DNA of 64,000 nucleotides from an uncultured Spirochaetales bacterium (GCA_949285145.1 CASDXQ010000018.1:1-64000); one strand, 5' to 3'. Counted from the first letter of the stretch, positions 7,828 through 16,540 are shown. A program made the numbers and translations. Notes: generated by a model not told the origin, from the sequence alone.

Positions 7828-9210
7828 ATGACCGAACAACGCCTTATGCTATTTGAGAGCGAAAGAGTCCCGCAAGCCGTGCTCAAGCTGGCCATACCTA
7901 CGGTACTCTCATCTCTTGTAATGACAATATATTCGCTTGCCGACACTTTCTTTGTGGGAATGCTTAACAACAGTGTCGAAAACGCAGCAGTCACGCTTTC
8001 CGCGCCTGTCCTTCTTGCGTTCAATGCCGTCAACAACCTTTTCGGTGTCGGTTCTTCCTCGATGATGAGCCGGGCGCTGGGACGCAAGGACTACAGAACC
8101 GCATACAGGAGCTCGGCATTCGGCTTCTACTGCTCAATCGTCAGCGGCATTCTTTTCTCATCACTCTGCTTTTTCTTCAATGACGGGCTGCTTGTGCTGA
8201 TCGGCGCAGATGCATCCACAATGGAAACTACACGGGCATACCTGAAATGGACGGTCCTATTCGGAGCATCTCCGTCAATCCTCAACGTAGTCTTCGCCTA
8301 CCTTGTCCGCGCCGAAGGCTCTGCAATGCATGCAAGCATAGGTACAATGAGCGGCTGTGCTCTTAACATTATTCTCGACCCCATTTTCGTACTTCCGCAG
8401 TTTGCGGGCATGGGAGCGGAAGGCGCCGGACTTGCAACACTCATATCAAACTGTTTTGCCGTACTTTATTTCCTTATCCTCATAACAGTCAGGAAAGGAA
8501 AGACCTACGTCACCATAAGTCCCAGGCACGTCTGCCTGAAACGGTATATTGTCCTGGGGGTCTGCGCGGTCGGCATTCCTGCATCCATACAGAATCTGCT
8601 GAATGTGACGGGAATGACGCTTCTGAACAATTTCACATCCGTCTACGGTGCCGATGCCGTTGCCGCAATGGGAATAGCACAGAGGCTGAACAACGTCCCC
8701 TACAGCATTGCCAGCGGCTTCACGCAGGGAGTGATGCCGCTTGTCAGCTATACATTTGCAAGCGGGAATCACAAAAGAATGAAGGAGGCGATAATATTCG
8801 CGGCAAAGGTGGTAGTCACATCGCTTCTTGCCGTAACAGTCATATACAGCATCGAATCTCCTTTTTTCATCTCTCTTTTCATGTCAGACGGCACTGTGGT
8901 CTCCTACGGAACACGCTTCATCAGAGGCTTCTGCCTGGGCATTCCCCTTCTTGCCGTTGACTTTCTTGCCGTCGGCGTTTTCCAGGCTGTGGGGAAAGGC
9001 TTCTATTCACTCTGTTTCGCAATAATGAGGAAGATCATCCTTGAAATTCCGGCGATCATAATACTCAATACGCTTTTCCCGCTTTACGGTCTTGCCTATT
9101 CACAGGCGGCGGCGGAATCCGTCATGGCTCTTCTTGCCGTCATAACGCTGACAAGGCTTGTGAGGAAGATCAGCGAAGGAAAGCCGGTCGACTGCGCAGG
9201 GCGCAGCTGA
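7828..9210 (+). CDS. MATE family efflux transporter
   Basis: About 460 residues with some twelve hydrophobic segments and the MATE pattern in both halves: the first helix AVLKLAIPTVLSSLVMTIYSLADTFFVG and the second-half VGIPASIQNLLN. Such proteins export cationic drugs or metabolites using Na+ or H+. Start chosen is ATG 7828; the frame is open to a TTG at 7792 that overlaps the -35 box. No Shine-Dalgarno is present before 7828, which fits the leaderless promoter. The 3' end overlaps the convergent pdxA by 41 bp. Confidence 0.92.
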   Translation: MTEQRLMLFESERVPQAVLKLAIPTVLSSLVMTIYSLADTFFVGMLNNSVENAAVTLSAPVLLAFNAVNNLFGVGSSSMMSRALGRKDYRTAYRSSAFGFYCSIVSGILFSSLCFFFNDGLLVLIGADASTMETTRAYLKWTVLFGASPSILNVVFAYLVRAEGSAMHASIGTMSGCALNIILDPIFVLPQFAGMGAEGAGLATLISNCFAVLYFLILITVRKGKTYVTISPRHVCLKRYIVLGVCAVGIPASIQNLLNVTGMTLLNNFTSVYGADAVAAMGIAQRLNNVPYSIASGFTQGVMPLVSYTFASGNHKRMKEAIIFAAKVVVTSLLAVTVIYSIESPFFISLFMSDGTVVSYGTRFIRGFCLGIPLLAVDFLAVGVFQAVGKGFYSLCFAIMRKIILEIPAIIILNTLFPLYGLAYSQAAAESVMALLAVITLTRLVRKISEGKPVDCAGRS

Positions 9211-10135
9211 GAGTCTCCTTCATGCCTGTCTCATCGGCAATGCCGCATCCGGCGATATCGAAAGCTGTGCCGTGATCAACAGATATTCTGAGAACCGGCA
9301 TGCCGAGAGTAAGGCTTATTGTCCTGTCGAAATTGTACGTCTTCGCCGCGATATGCCCCTGGTCGTGGTAAAGGCTCAGCACAGCTGAATACTTTCCTTT
9401 CAGGCACTGATGGAAGACGCTGTCCGCACTCACGGGGCCCGCGACATCAAGTCCAATCCTGCGGCATTCATCCACTGCCCTTTCTATTTCCTTTTCCTCA
9501 TCACCGAAAAGACCTCCGTCAGAGCTGTGTGGATTAAGGCCTGCAACTGCAAAAGTCCCTCTGACACCAAGTCTTTCCAGCTCTTTCATGCAGCGGGGTA
9601 TGTAATCCGTCAGACGCTGATATGTCACCATATCGCAGGCCTTTCTGAGAGCCACATGGCGAGAGAGGAAGAATATCCTCATGTTATCAACCTGGAACAT
9701 GGTAAGCGGATCGTCAGTACCGGTAAGAGATGCGAATATTTCAGTGTGTCCTATGTACGGGACTCCTGCCATTCTGAGTGAGACCTTGTTTATCGGGGCA
9801 GTGCATACACTCTCAACCTTTCCCTCCAGTGCATCTTTCACGGCCTTCTCTATGCATTCATAAGATGCCCTGCCGCATAAGGCAGACTCCTCTCCCATCG
9901 TGAAATCTGATGGGGAAAGATTATGAAGATCCATGACATTCACCATCCCCTTCACGCACTGGCTGACATCGCTTACCGCATTGAAGACATAGTCAAAGCC
10001 AAGCGCCTTGTTCTCTTTTTCCAGAATGCGCGTATCGCCGTAAATGAGAAAATCTTCAGTACTGAAAAATTTAAGTGCCTTGAGAATGATCTCAGGCCCG
10101 ATGCCTGCTGCGTCTCCAAGAGTGAGTGCAATCAT
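9170..10135 (-). CDS. pdxA: PdxA-family 4-phosphate dehydrogenase
   Basis: A 321-residue protein with family motifs LTLGDAAGIGPEI at the N-terminus, metal-site histidines in IGHTE, NPHSSDGG and DHGTAFDIAG, and YHDQGHI. PdxA oxidises 4-phosphohydroxy-L-threonine in vitamin B6 synthesis. The close paralogue PdxA2 acts on D-threonate or D-erythronate 4-phosphate and cannot be ruled out, because no other pdx gene and no DUF1537 kinase lies nearby. AAGGAG precedes ATG 10135. Convergent overlap with the MATE gene is 41 bp. Confidence 0.88.
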   Translation of the reverse strand: MIALTLGDAAGIGPEIILKALKFFSTEDFLIYGDTRILEKENKALGFDYVFNAVSDVSQCVKGMVNVMDLHNLSPSDFTMGEESALCGRASYECIEKAVKDALEGKVESVCTAPINKVSLRMAGVPYIGHTEIFASLTGTDDPLTMFQVDNMRIFFLSRHVALRKACDMVTYQRLTDYIPRCMKELERLGVRGTFAVAGLNPHSSDGGLFGDEEKEIERAVDECRRIGLDVAGPVSADSVFHQCLKGKYSAVLSLYHDQGHIAAKTYNFDRTISLTLGMPVLRISVDHGTAFDIAGCGIADETGMKETLSCALRSRPAFLR

Positions 10136-10254
10136 GAAAAACTCCTTATTGTTTTTTCAAGTCTATCACCATTTGTCTTTCTTGGATACATTTTCACATA
10201 TATTCTAAATATTTTATTATATTGAAAATAATTAAAAAAATACAAAAAAATTTG

Positions 10255-10284
10255 TTGACAACTTTCAAAATAGCCCTTTAAGAT
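10255..10284 (+). promoter_or_regulatory. Strong sigma70-type promoter of an orphan RNA
   Basis: A perfect TTGACA (10255-10260), an 18-nt spacer and TAAGAT (10279-10284), preceded by a very AT-rich tract (10201-10254) that could act as an UP element. Transcription would begin near 10291. No protein gene follows on this strand for almost 2 kb. Confidence 0.65.
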
Positions 10285-10290
10285 GTAAGC

Positions 10291-10525
10291 ACAGGGAGGC
10301 AATAGAGATAAGAACTCTAGCAGCTCATAAAAGAAAAAGCATCATAAGCCCATGATGGTGTGTAAACCGGAAAGGATAGCTTGGTGCTGATAGACATGAG
10401 CAGGCTGCCAGAATGAGAACAAAATCTCTATTATAAAGAACAAGCCTCCAGGACAGATGAGAGCCCGGACAATTGTTCATGAAGCAAAGTGAACGATAAA
10501 ACAGAAGTCCGGGCTGTATTTTTGC
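10291..10525 (+). ncRNA. Unassigned structured RNA of about 235 nt
   Basis: Starts just after a consensus promoter. GGAGGC+AATAGAGAT (10295-10309) pairs with ATCTCTATT (10424-10432) and GCCTCC (10444-10449), leaving an 11-nt bulge. The enclosed part has CAGCTCAT (10321-10328) facing ATGAGC...CTG (10396-10407) and a CATCAT/ATGATG hairpin (10340-10357). A separate 3' hairpin AGCCCGGAC/GTCCGGGCT (10462-10470, 10507-10515), with an inner GTTCA/TGAAC helix, is followed by GTATTTTTG, as in a terminator. No convincing reading frame is present. It does not match my recollection of RNase P, tmRNA, SRP or a common riboswitch. A 6S-like closing stem and bubble is conceivable, but the inner part looks branched. 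Confidence 0.55.
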
Positions 10526-10616
10526 CCTTTTCCCGAGGACAAAATTCATCTTCCGTGAATACAGAATAGCGTTTCATCTTTTTTTAGTAAAAAACTATTG
10601 AATTTGCATTCATTAT

Positions 10617-10760
10617 GAGTGAACCTCCCCACATTATAGAATGTGGTGCTTCCCGCTACACGGCTCTTGCCGTGCCTGCTCCTTTAGGGAGCGGGGACTT
10701 CCCTTCCACCGCCTGGTCTTCTCTCAGTTCAAGCCGAAGCTCTCACCGCAAGAAGACTGA
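10617..10760 (-). ncRNA. Probable TnpB omega-RNA (reRNA) scaffold
   Basis: Overlaps the tnpB 3' end and runs to the right end of the element. Minus-strand hairpins in order: GCTCC-CTAAA-GGAGC, CACGGC-AAGA-GCCGTG, an enclosing CCCGCT/AGCGGG helix, and CCACATT-CTAT-AATGTGG. The scaffold ends in GGAGGTTCACTC (10628-10617), the position where known TnpB guide RNAs switch from element to flanking DNA. The guide would be the flanking bases read downwards from about 10616 to 10597. The 5' end is not defined by sequence alone. Confidence 0.6.
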
Positions 10761-12048
10761 TATAGGTGGACAGGGTGCATGTGGCCCGTGCGGATAAGCC
10801 TGGAACTTTTGCCTTGGCCTCCGACGCCTCCGTCTCCGGACACGTTTTCAAGGTTTCCCTTATGAAAAACCTTGATCCTATATTGTACGACGCCGACAAG
10901 TCGGTGTTGTACCTTTTTCCATTACTGAATGTGCACTGCGACCAGTTGTCTTTATCTCTCTTTACCTGACCAGAACCATCAAAGGCATACTTCGATGTTC
11001 CTGCTGCCCAGACCGTCGAGAATCTCATACCTTTTCTGTGGGCAAGTGCCTCCACTCGTTTTGCAACATCCTTCTTTCTCCACAGATGAAGCCGCTCCTT
11101 CTTTGAACCTTTCACCTTTCCTTTGATACTCAGCTTCTCCATGACAATCACTGAGGCTCCTTCAGATGAAGCAAACTCCACTATTGCTGAAGAAGTAAGC
11201 CTTGCAAGGTTCTCATTATGGTTCTTCAAAAACCGGTCCAGTCTGTATGTTCTGCACTTTGATAAGGAATGTGCCTTCTTTCTCTCATTCACAATCCGGT
11301 TGAAACGGTCTTCTTCTCCTGTGAAGGTGATGAACCTCCTTGCAGTGACAGTACCGTCCTCATTCATGATTGAGCAGACAGCCGCATTGTTGATGCCGAT
11401 GTCCACAGCACATATCGAATATTCCTTCTTATCCTTCTTTGGAAGCTCTGCATCCGTCTCAAAGGCAAAGGAAAGAGTGAAGCGATGTCCGTGCTTCTTC
11501 AGTACAGGACATTTCGCCTCTGACAGGTCGAACTCTTTTTCGATGCTCCTGACATCTGCCTGTGACAGCTCAAACACATGCCACTTCCAGTCACCATCCC
11601 TGAAGAGTTTAAGCCTTGCCATGTACACTCCATCCTTTTTATCGAGTATGAACATATTGTCCCTGTAGAAGGCAGGCATGACATTTCTCTTCCTCTTCAG
11701 GAATGGCTTCTTATTAAGCTTATCTGAAACTTCCCACTCTGCAAGGTTCTTCCTGTAGAGCGTGACGGCGGCAATCGCCTCCATGATCGCCGCACGGCGG
11801 AGATATGACGGAAGCTTGTGGAAGCGGGTGTCGAATGATGGATAGAGGGCCTGCCTCCTGGCTGTGGAATGCACGAACCTTTCGACAAGCGCCATTGCAC
11901 TGTGGGACTGAAACATACCGACTTCCTCGAAGTGATCCTCGGCAACACCGATGAGGAAGGAGACCGCTTCTTGATAGACTGTGACGGTATCCAGGAACGG
12001 CTTAAACGCGTCCTTTATCCTGACCTCTCTCGACACCATTAACTTCAT
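10729..12048 (-). CDS. tnpB: RNA-guided endonuclease TnpB (IS605 OrfB family)
   Basis: A 439-residue TnpB. The split RuvC nuclease triad is intact: Asp216 in CAVDIGINN, Glu304 in VIVMEKLS and Asp383 in RYNTDLSASYNI. The zinc ribbon between the second and third motifs is degenerate: the usual two CxxC pairs are replaced by TSKYAFDGSG and SQCTFSNG with one cysteine, as in a clostridial-type TnpB branch I remember. It should cut DNA next to a short target-adjacent motif using RNA from its own 3' end. A promoter with TTGTAA-17-TAGTAT ends 6 nt before ATG, with no Shine-Dalgarno. Confidence 0.9.
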   Translation of the reverse strand: MKLMVSREVRIKDAFKPFLDTVTVYQEAVSFLIGVAEDHFEEVGMFQSHSAMALVERFVHSTARRQALYPSFDTRFHKLPSYLRRAAIMEAIAAVTLYRKNLAEWEVSDKLNKKPFLKRKRNVMPAFYRDNMFILDKKDGVYMARLKLFRDGDWKWHVFELSQADVRSIEKEFDLSEAKCPVLKKHGHRFTLSFAFETDAELPKKDKKEYSICAVDIGINNAAVCSIMNEDGTVTARRFITFTGEEDRFNRIVNERKKAHSLSKCRTYRLDRFLKNHNENLARLTSSAIVEFASSEGASVIVMEKLSIKGKVKGSKKERLHLWRKKDVAKRVEALAHRKGMRFSTVWAAGTSKYAFDGSGQVKRDKDNWSQCTFSNGKRYNTDLSASYNIGSRFFIRETLKTCPETEASEAKAKVPGLSARATCTLSTYISLLAVRASA

Positions 12049-12054
12049 ATCTAA

Positions 12055-12083
12055 ATACTAGCATAAAAAAGAGATATTTACAA
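12055..12083 (-). promoter_or_regulatory. Candidate leaderless promoter of tnpB
   Basis: Minus strand TTGTAA (12083-12078), 17 nt, TAGTAT (12060-12055) with extended TGC, then 6 nt to the ATG at 12048. Confidence 0.5.
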
Positions 12084-12264
12084 TCAAAAACGCATTATTT
12101 TTTGCTTTCTCCACATCACAGAAGATGGAGACTGCGCGGTGGTATTGGGTTCAAACTTGCTTTAAAACTGCCGCTTTTATTATTCTCAGACTCTATTTCC
12201 CCCTCCCTGAGCTGAGAAAAAGCGGCGGCTTTTCAAAATCTGCTTCATGACTATAATCATTGTC

Positions 12265-12816
12265 ATGACTATCCGCTTTGCTACAAAGGAAGACGCACCT
12301 GCCCTTCTCGGCATCTATAATCAGTATATTGATACTCCCATAACATTTGAGACGGCTCTTCCATCTCTTGATGAATTCGTCAGCAGAATCGAAACTTATT
12401 CCTCATTCTATCCCTATCTTGTCTCTGAAAATGATAATGGAAAGATAACAGGCTATGCCTATGCCCACAGGATTTTCGAGCGTGCAAGCTACCGTTTCGA
12501 TGTGGAAACCACAATATATGTCGCTCAGAAAGCGCATCATAACGGAACGGCAAAGATGCTGTACGATACTCTTCTCTCATATCTGAAAAAGATGAATGTC
12601 ATAAATGCATATGCCCTTGTGACAGGTCCGAACAAGCAGTCAATACACTTTCACAGAAAATGCGGCTTCAAGGACTTTGCGACATTCAGTGAAAGCGGAA
12701 TAAAGAACGGCAGGTGGATTGACGTCATCTGGTTCGTGAAAGTGCTCAACGAAAAAACATTTAATCCGCCTGAGCTGAAAAGCATAAAAGAAGTCCTGGC
12801 AGAGCAGGACTTGTGA
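12265..12816 (+). CDS. Phosphinothricin-acetyltransferase-like GNAT enzyme
   Basis: About 183 residues. The N-terminal MTIRFATKEDAPALLGIYNQYI and the central GYAYAHRIFERASYRFDVETTIYV followed by the acetyl-CoA helix and NKQSIHFHRKCGFKD match the Pat/YncA group, which N-acetylates phosphinothricin, methionine sulfoximine or similar amino acids. The substrate here is unknown. ATG 12265 is preferred over 12247 because TATAAT (12252-12257) ends 7 nt before it and no SD is present. The last codons form a hairpin that also serves as the guaB terminator. Confidence 0.85.
   Translation: MTIRFATKEDAPALLGIYNQYIDTPITFETALPSLDEFVSRIETYSSFYPYLVSENDNGKITGYAYAHRIFERASYRFDVETTIYVAQKAHHNGTAKMLYDTLLSYLKKMNVINAYALVTGPNKQSIHFHRKCGFKDFATFSESGIKNGRWIDVIWFVKVLNEKTFNPPELKSIKEVLAEQDL
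12783..12812 (-). terminator. guaB terminator embedded in the end of the acetyltransferase gene
   Basis: AAGTCCTG (12791-12798) pairs with CAGGACTT (12805-12812) around a 6-nt loop. Read on the minus strand it is followed by CTTTTATGCTTTT. The whole hairpin is inside the coding end of the convergent acetyltransferase. Confidence 0.65.
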
Positions 12817-12819
12817 ATC

Positions 12820-14331
12820 TCATTTGATTTCGAATTTCTGATGATCCTTGAGGACAACATCGTGGGCACCGCCCTCGACTATTGAAGTCGGGCTGACTAT
12901 TGTCAGCTTGGCCTTCTCCTTGAATTCATCAAGGCTGAGTGCGCCGCAGTTACACATAGTCGACTTTATCTTCAGAATGGTAAGAGCAACATTCTCCTTA
13001 AGGCTTCCGGCATACGGCACGTAGGAATCGACACCTTCAACAAAGCTGAGCTTCTTCTCTCCGCCCAGGTCATAACGCTGCCAGTTGCGGGCACGTGCTG
13101 AACCTTCTCCCCAGTATTCCTTCATGTAGTTGCCGTTGATTGACACAAGATTCGACGGGGATTCGTCAAAACGTGCGAAATAACGGCCGAGCATCAGGAA
13201 ATCAGCACCCATGGCAAGAGCAAGCGTCATATGATAATCATAGACAATTCCGCCGTCAGAACAGACAGGAATGTAGACACCTGTCCTCTGGAAATACTCA
13301 TCGCGTGCCCTGACGACATCTATAAGTGCACTTGCCTGTCCGCGACCGATTCCCTTTGTCTCTCTCGTGATGCAGATCGAACCGCCTCCGATACCGACTT
13401 TAACGAAGTCGGCACCGCACTTTGCAAGGAAGTTGAAACCTTCGGCATCAACAACATTCCCGGCACCGACCTTCACGCTGTCTCCGTATTTTTCACGGAT
13501 CCAGGAGAGAGTCCTCTTCTGCCACTCCGAGAAGCCTTCGGAAGAATCGATGCACAGCACATCCGCACCTGCAGCGACAAGAGCAGGCACTCTTTCCTCA
13601 TAATCTCTGGTGTTTATACCGGCACCAATGATGTATCTCTTATACTGATCAAGCAGTTCGTTTGGGTTTTCCTTGTGAATTGAATAGTCCTTCCTGAAGA
13701 CGAAGGCGACAAGATGTCCGTCTTCAGTGACGACAGGAAGCTGGTTAAGCTTATGTTCCCATATGATATCATTGGCCTGAGAAAGTGTGATTCCCTCTTT
13801 CCCAATTATAAGCTTGCTGAACGGTGTCATGAAAGATTCGACCTTCTCATCTCCGCTCATTCTTGAAATTCTGTAATCCCTGCTTGTGACGACTCCTAGA
13901 AGCTTTCCGTCGCACTCGCCGTTGTCAGTAACGGCAATGGTCGAATGTCCGGTTCTCTTCGTAAGGGCAAGAATATCATTCAGCGTCGCATCAGGCTTTA
14001 TATTTGAATCAGAAACAACGAAACCGGCCTTATAGCTTTTGACACGTGCGACCATCCTTGCCTCGTCTTCCACACTCTGTGAGCCGTAGATGAATGCAAG
14101 TCCGCCTTCACGGGCCAGCGCCTGTCCCATCTTCTCGCCGGAAACAGCCTGCATGATGGCACTCACCATCGGGATATTGAGTGAGAGCGAACACTCCTCC
14201 TGTCCTTTTCTGTATTTCACGAGCGGGGTTTTCAATGAAACATTCTGAGGAATGCACTGTGATGAAGAATAACCGGGAATAAGCAGGTATTCTGAAAAAG
14301 TCCTGCTCAGCTCTTCGTAGTAATAAGCCAT
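12820..14331 (-). CDS. guaB: IMP dehydrogenase, trichomonad-like type
   Basis: A 503-residue enzyme that oxidises IMP to XMP, the committed step of GMP synthesis. It has a Bateman (CBS-pair) insertion about residues 95-220, the catalytic loop [18 protein letters not shown], the phosphate loop [12 protein letters not shown] and the C-terminal VEGGAHDV. The frame is open to 14442, but ATG 14331 has AAGGAG eight bases upstream. From memory, length and many segments ([59 protein letters not shown]) are nearly the same as in the Tritrichomonas foetus enzyme, and unlike the usual bacterial type. Confidence 0.95.
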   Translation of the reverse strand: MAYYYEELSRTFSEYLLIPGYSSSQCIPQNVSLKTPLVKYRKGQEECSLSLNIPMVSAIMQAVSGEKMGQALAREGGLAFIYGSQSVEDEARMVARVKSYKAGFVVSDSNIKPDATLNDILALTKRTGHSTIAVTDNGECDGKLLGVVTSRDYRISRMSGDEKVESFMTPFSKLIIGKEGITLSQANDIIWEHKLNQLPVVTEDGHLVAFVFRKDYSIHKENPNELLDQYKRYIIGAGINTRDYEERVPALVAAGADVLCIDSSEGFSEWQKRTLSWIREKYGDSVKVGAGNVVDAEGFNFLAKCGADFVKVGIGGGSICITRETKGIGRGQASALIDVVRARDEYFQRTGVYIPVCSDGGIVYDYHMTLALAMGADFLMLGRYFARFDESPSNLVSINGNYMKEYWGEGSARARNWQRYDLGGEKKLSFVEGVDSYVPYAGSLKENVALTILKIKSTMCNCGALSLDEFKEKAKLTIVSPTSIVEGGAHDVVLKDHQKFEIK

Positions 14332-14554
14332 GTATAAAACTCCTTGACCAATTATTGAGATTACGAACCATTTGTGCAACAGACATGCATCATTTTCTGT
14401 GGAAATGTGAGAGAAAGTCATAAAAACGCAACATAGAAGCAACGTACAAAGATTTATGTTTTCAGAATTATCTCAGCTGTATCGAATAGTTTGAATTATT
14501 AATACATAATAAATATACCATTTTAGGTATATATATTTTTTGTTTACATCCATG

Positions 14555-14588
14555 AAAAAAAAAGAGACAGACTGCTGAATCTGTCTCT
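14555..14588 (-). terminator. Terminator of the GH13 gene
   Basis: AGAGACAGA/TCTGTCTCT stem (14563-14571, 14580-14588) with an 8-nt loop, followed on the minus strand by nine T. The 230 bases from here to guaB are very AT-rich and hold no gene I can see. Confidence 0.88.
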
Positions 14589-14613
14589 GCTATATTGGCA
14601 TTATGATTGAAAC

Positions 14614-16449
14614 TTATTTTTCAAGAATGAAGAGTTGGGATGTGTTATCACCAAGGCTGAAAGTCCAGCCACTGCCGCAGTGTGCATCATTATACGGAGA
14701 AGACTCAACCTTATAGCCGTCAAGAAGGAATGATGAAAGCTTTACATCCCTTGCTTTACCTTTGTTCAGGACCAGAAGCCATGCTTTGTCTTCAGTACGG
14801 CGGAGGATTGCCAGAGCATCATCATCAAGAGGAATGAAGTAAACGGATGCAAAGGCAAGATCCTTGTCCTTCCTGATCTTTCCCATGAGACGATGAACAA
14901 AAAGTGTATCCTTGTTCCACTTCTTCTCATCCCACCACATCGGATAACGGCTGCCTTCAACGCTGCCCATCTCGCCATCCAGCCCCACTTCATCTCCGTA
15001 ATATATATTCGGCATGCCGGGAAGAAGGCAGAGTGCCATCACGACACCTTCGTACTTTTTCTGATTGTAAATGGCAAGATGATTATGAAGACGCGGAGTG
15101 TCGTGAGAATCGTAAAGATTCATCCTGAAGTAGCGTGAAAGATCAAAACCCGCATCCATGCTTGCCTGCAGTGCATCTGCAAGTTCATACGCATTGTACG
15201 GGATATCAACTTCGGGACTGTGTCCCCATGCCTCAGTCAGATAGCGGTCCCTTTCTCCCAGCCATGAACGGAGAGGCCGTCCGCTGCCGTAGTAATTCAT
15301 GGTTGCATCCCACATATCGCCTTCAAGATACTCGCTTGCATCATTCCAGTCTTCACCGACAAGATAAATATCCTTGTTCACGGCCTTGATGTACTGATGC
15401 ACTTCCCTCCATACTTCCTTGCAGAGCTGGTCATTCCCGTTACGTCCGAGTTCAGGTGCGACATCGAGCCTCCAGCCGTCCTGATTGAAAGGCTTTCTGA
15501 GAAATTTCTGCATTACGGAATCTTCATTTCTGTACAGTCTGTCACGCAGCTTCTGACTGTTGAAATTGAGCTGGGGCATTGTATCAACACCCGCCCAGGA
15601 AGCAAAATTCCCGTCTTTGTCTATGTAATAGTAGCCGGCTTCCTCGCTTTCCGGATCTGATGATGCTTTTTTAAACCACTCATTTTCCGTCGAGGTATGG
15701 TTTATTGAGATATCGACAATGACACGGATTCCCTTCTCATGTGCCTTTTTGATAAGGCTCACAAGAGCCTCATCTCCGCCAAGTTTCTCATCAACATGGA
15801 AATAATCTGTTGTGTCAAAACGGTGAACAGTATACGATCTGCCGATCGGATTGAGATAAATGCAGGAAACACCGAGAGATACAAGGTAATCAAGCTTATC
15901 TTCAACCCCCTTTAGGTCACCGTTGTAGAAATCAACGCAGCGTGCCTTCTCGTAACCCTCCGGCTTCTGATCAAAACTGCGGCTGGTGACATATGTTCCG
16001 TTATAGAAATACTCGCCGTCTTTCACATCGTTGGAAGCATCGCCGTTGCAGAACCGGTCAGGGAATATCTGATAGCAGTAGCTAGATGCAATCCATCCGG
16101 GACTTTCCAGAGAAGGTGTTACGGTGAAATGATTCTTCGCCTCGGGAGGGAAGATGCTCACACCTCTCTTTGAATAATAATAGAAACGTCCGCCTGTACG
16201 GAAAATAAAGTAATAGCGCAGGCTCTCCGGTCTGTATGCAGCCTGCAGAGAGAAATAATACCTGCCATCCTCATGTCTGGATGCAGCGGTGCGCCAGTTG
16301 ACACCATTATGATTTGATGCACAGTAGCATGCATCCACGCAAAGCTCAGGAGAGAAAAGAATTGAGACCTCCATATCCTCCCCGTCCGCCGGGAAAAGCG
16401 GTTTTACGAATTCTTCTGATACCTGTGAATAGACAAGACCTTCAAACAT
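14614..16449 (-). CDS. GH13 alpha-glucosidase (cyclomaltodextrinase/neopullulanase-like)
   Basis: A 611-residue cytoplasmic enzyme (no signal peptide). An N-terminal beta-sandwich (about 1-110, CBM34-like) precedes the catalytic barrel. Conserved regions: DISINHTS near 247-254, nucleophile Asp329 in GWRLDVAPE, acid Glu366 in LVGEDW and Asp450 in YDSHD. A C-terminal beta domain (about 535-611) closes the chain. The N-terminal domain plus MPQLNFNS is typical of enzymes that hydrolyse cyclodextrins, pullulan or imported maltodextrins. An AGGAG site lies 7 nt before ATG 16449. No sugar transporter is adjacent. Confidence 0.92.
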   Translation of the reverse strand: MFEGLVYSQVSEEFVKPLFPADGEDMEVSILFSPELCVDACYCASNHNGVNWRTAASRHEDGRYYFSLQAAYRPESLRYYFIFRTGGRFYYYSKRGVSIFPPEAKNHFTVTPSLESPGWIASSYCYQIFPDRFCNGDASNDVKDGEYFYNGTYVTSRSFDQKPEGYEKARCVDFYNGDLKGVEDKLDYLVSLGVSCIYLNPIGRSYTVHRFDTTDYFHVDEKLGGDEALVSLIKKAHEKGIRVIVDISINHTSTENEWFKKASSDPESEEAGYYYIDKDGNFASWAGVDTMPQLNFNSQKLRDRLYRNEDSVMQKFLRKPFNQDGWRLDVAPELGRNGNDQLCKEVWREVHQYIKAVNKDIYLVGEDWNDASEYLEGDMWDATMNYYGSGRPLRSWLGERDRYLTEAWGHSPEVDIPYNAYELADALQASMDAGFDLSRYFRMNLYDSHDTPRLHNHLAIYNQKKYEGVVMALCLLPGMPNIYYGDEVGLDGEMGSVEGSRYPMWWDEKKWNKDTLFVHRLMGKIRKDKDLAFASVYFIPLDDDALAILRRTEDKAWLLVLNKGKARDVKLSSFLLDGYKVESSPYNDAHCGSGWTFSLGDNTSQLFILEK

Positions 16450-16496
16450 ATCATGACTCCTGTTGCAATGATATCAGCTTATGAAAAAGGAGGCTT

Positions 16497-16540
16497 CTTT
16501 CTTTCTGACAAAAGGTTCAGCGCTTTTGCCAGAAAGAAAG
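16497..16540. repeat. Long perfect-but-one hairpin between adk and the GH13 gene
   Basis: CTTTCTTTCTGACAAAAG (16497-16514) faces CTTTTGCCAGAAAGAAAG (16523-16540) with one mismatch and an 8-nt loop. On the minus strand it is followed at a few bases by CCTTTTT, so it may end the adk transcript. A second small stem (GCAGTG/CACTGC, about 16542-16563) lies between it and adk. It would also sit in any leader of the GH13 mRNA. Confidence 0.6.

Larger units (their letters stand above)
10617..12087 (-). mobile_element. IS200/IS605-superfamily element carrying only tnpB
   Basis: Contains a tnpB gene without a tnpA (Y1 transposase), like IS1341-type elements. The right end (10617-10728) has the stacked hairpins typical of this superfamily and ends in a CCACATT-CTAT-AATGTGG hairpin followed by GGAGGTTCACTC. 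The left end is less certain: upstream of tnpB the minus strand has ATATC...GATAT/AAATA...TATTT hairpin potential and a TTGAT (12087-12083) resembling a target-adjacent motif. Boundaries are approximate. It must be mobilised in trans or be immobile. Confidence 0.65.

Noticed and set aside
10291-10525. RNase P RNA, tmRNA or SRP RNA at this position
   Set aside because: The conserved GAGGAAAGTCC, ANDYALAA-like tag frame and CCGGAAGG-AGCAGC signatures were looked for and are absent.
10325-10549. Minus-strand 74-codon frame opposite the orphan RNA
   Set aside because: Cys-rich, no SD, no family; it overlaps the stems of the proposed RNA.
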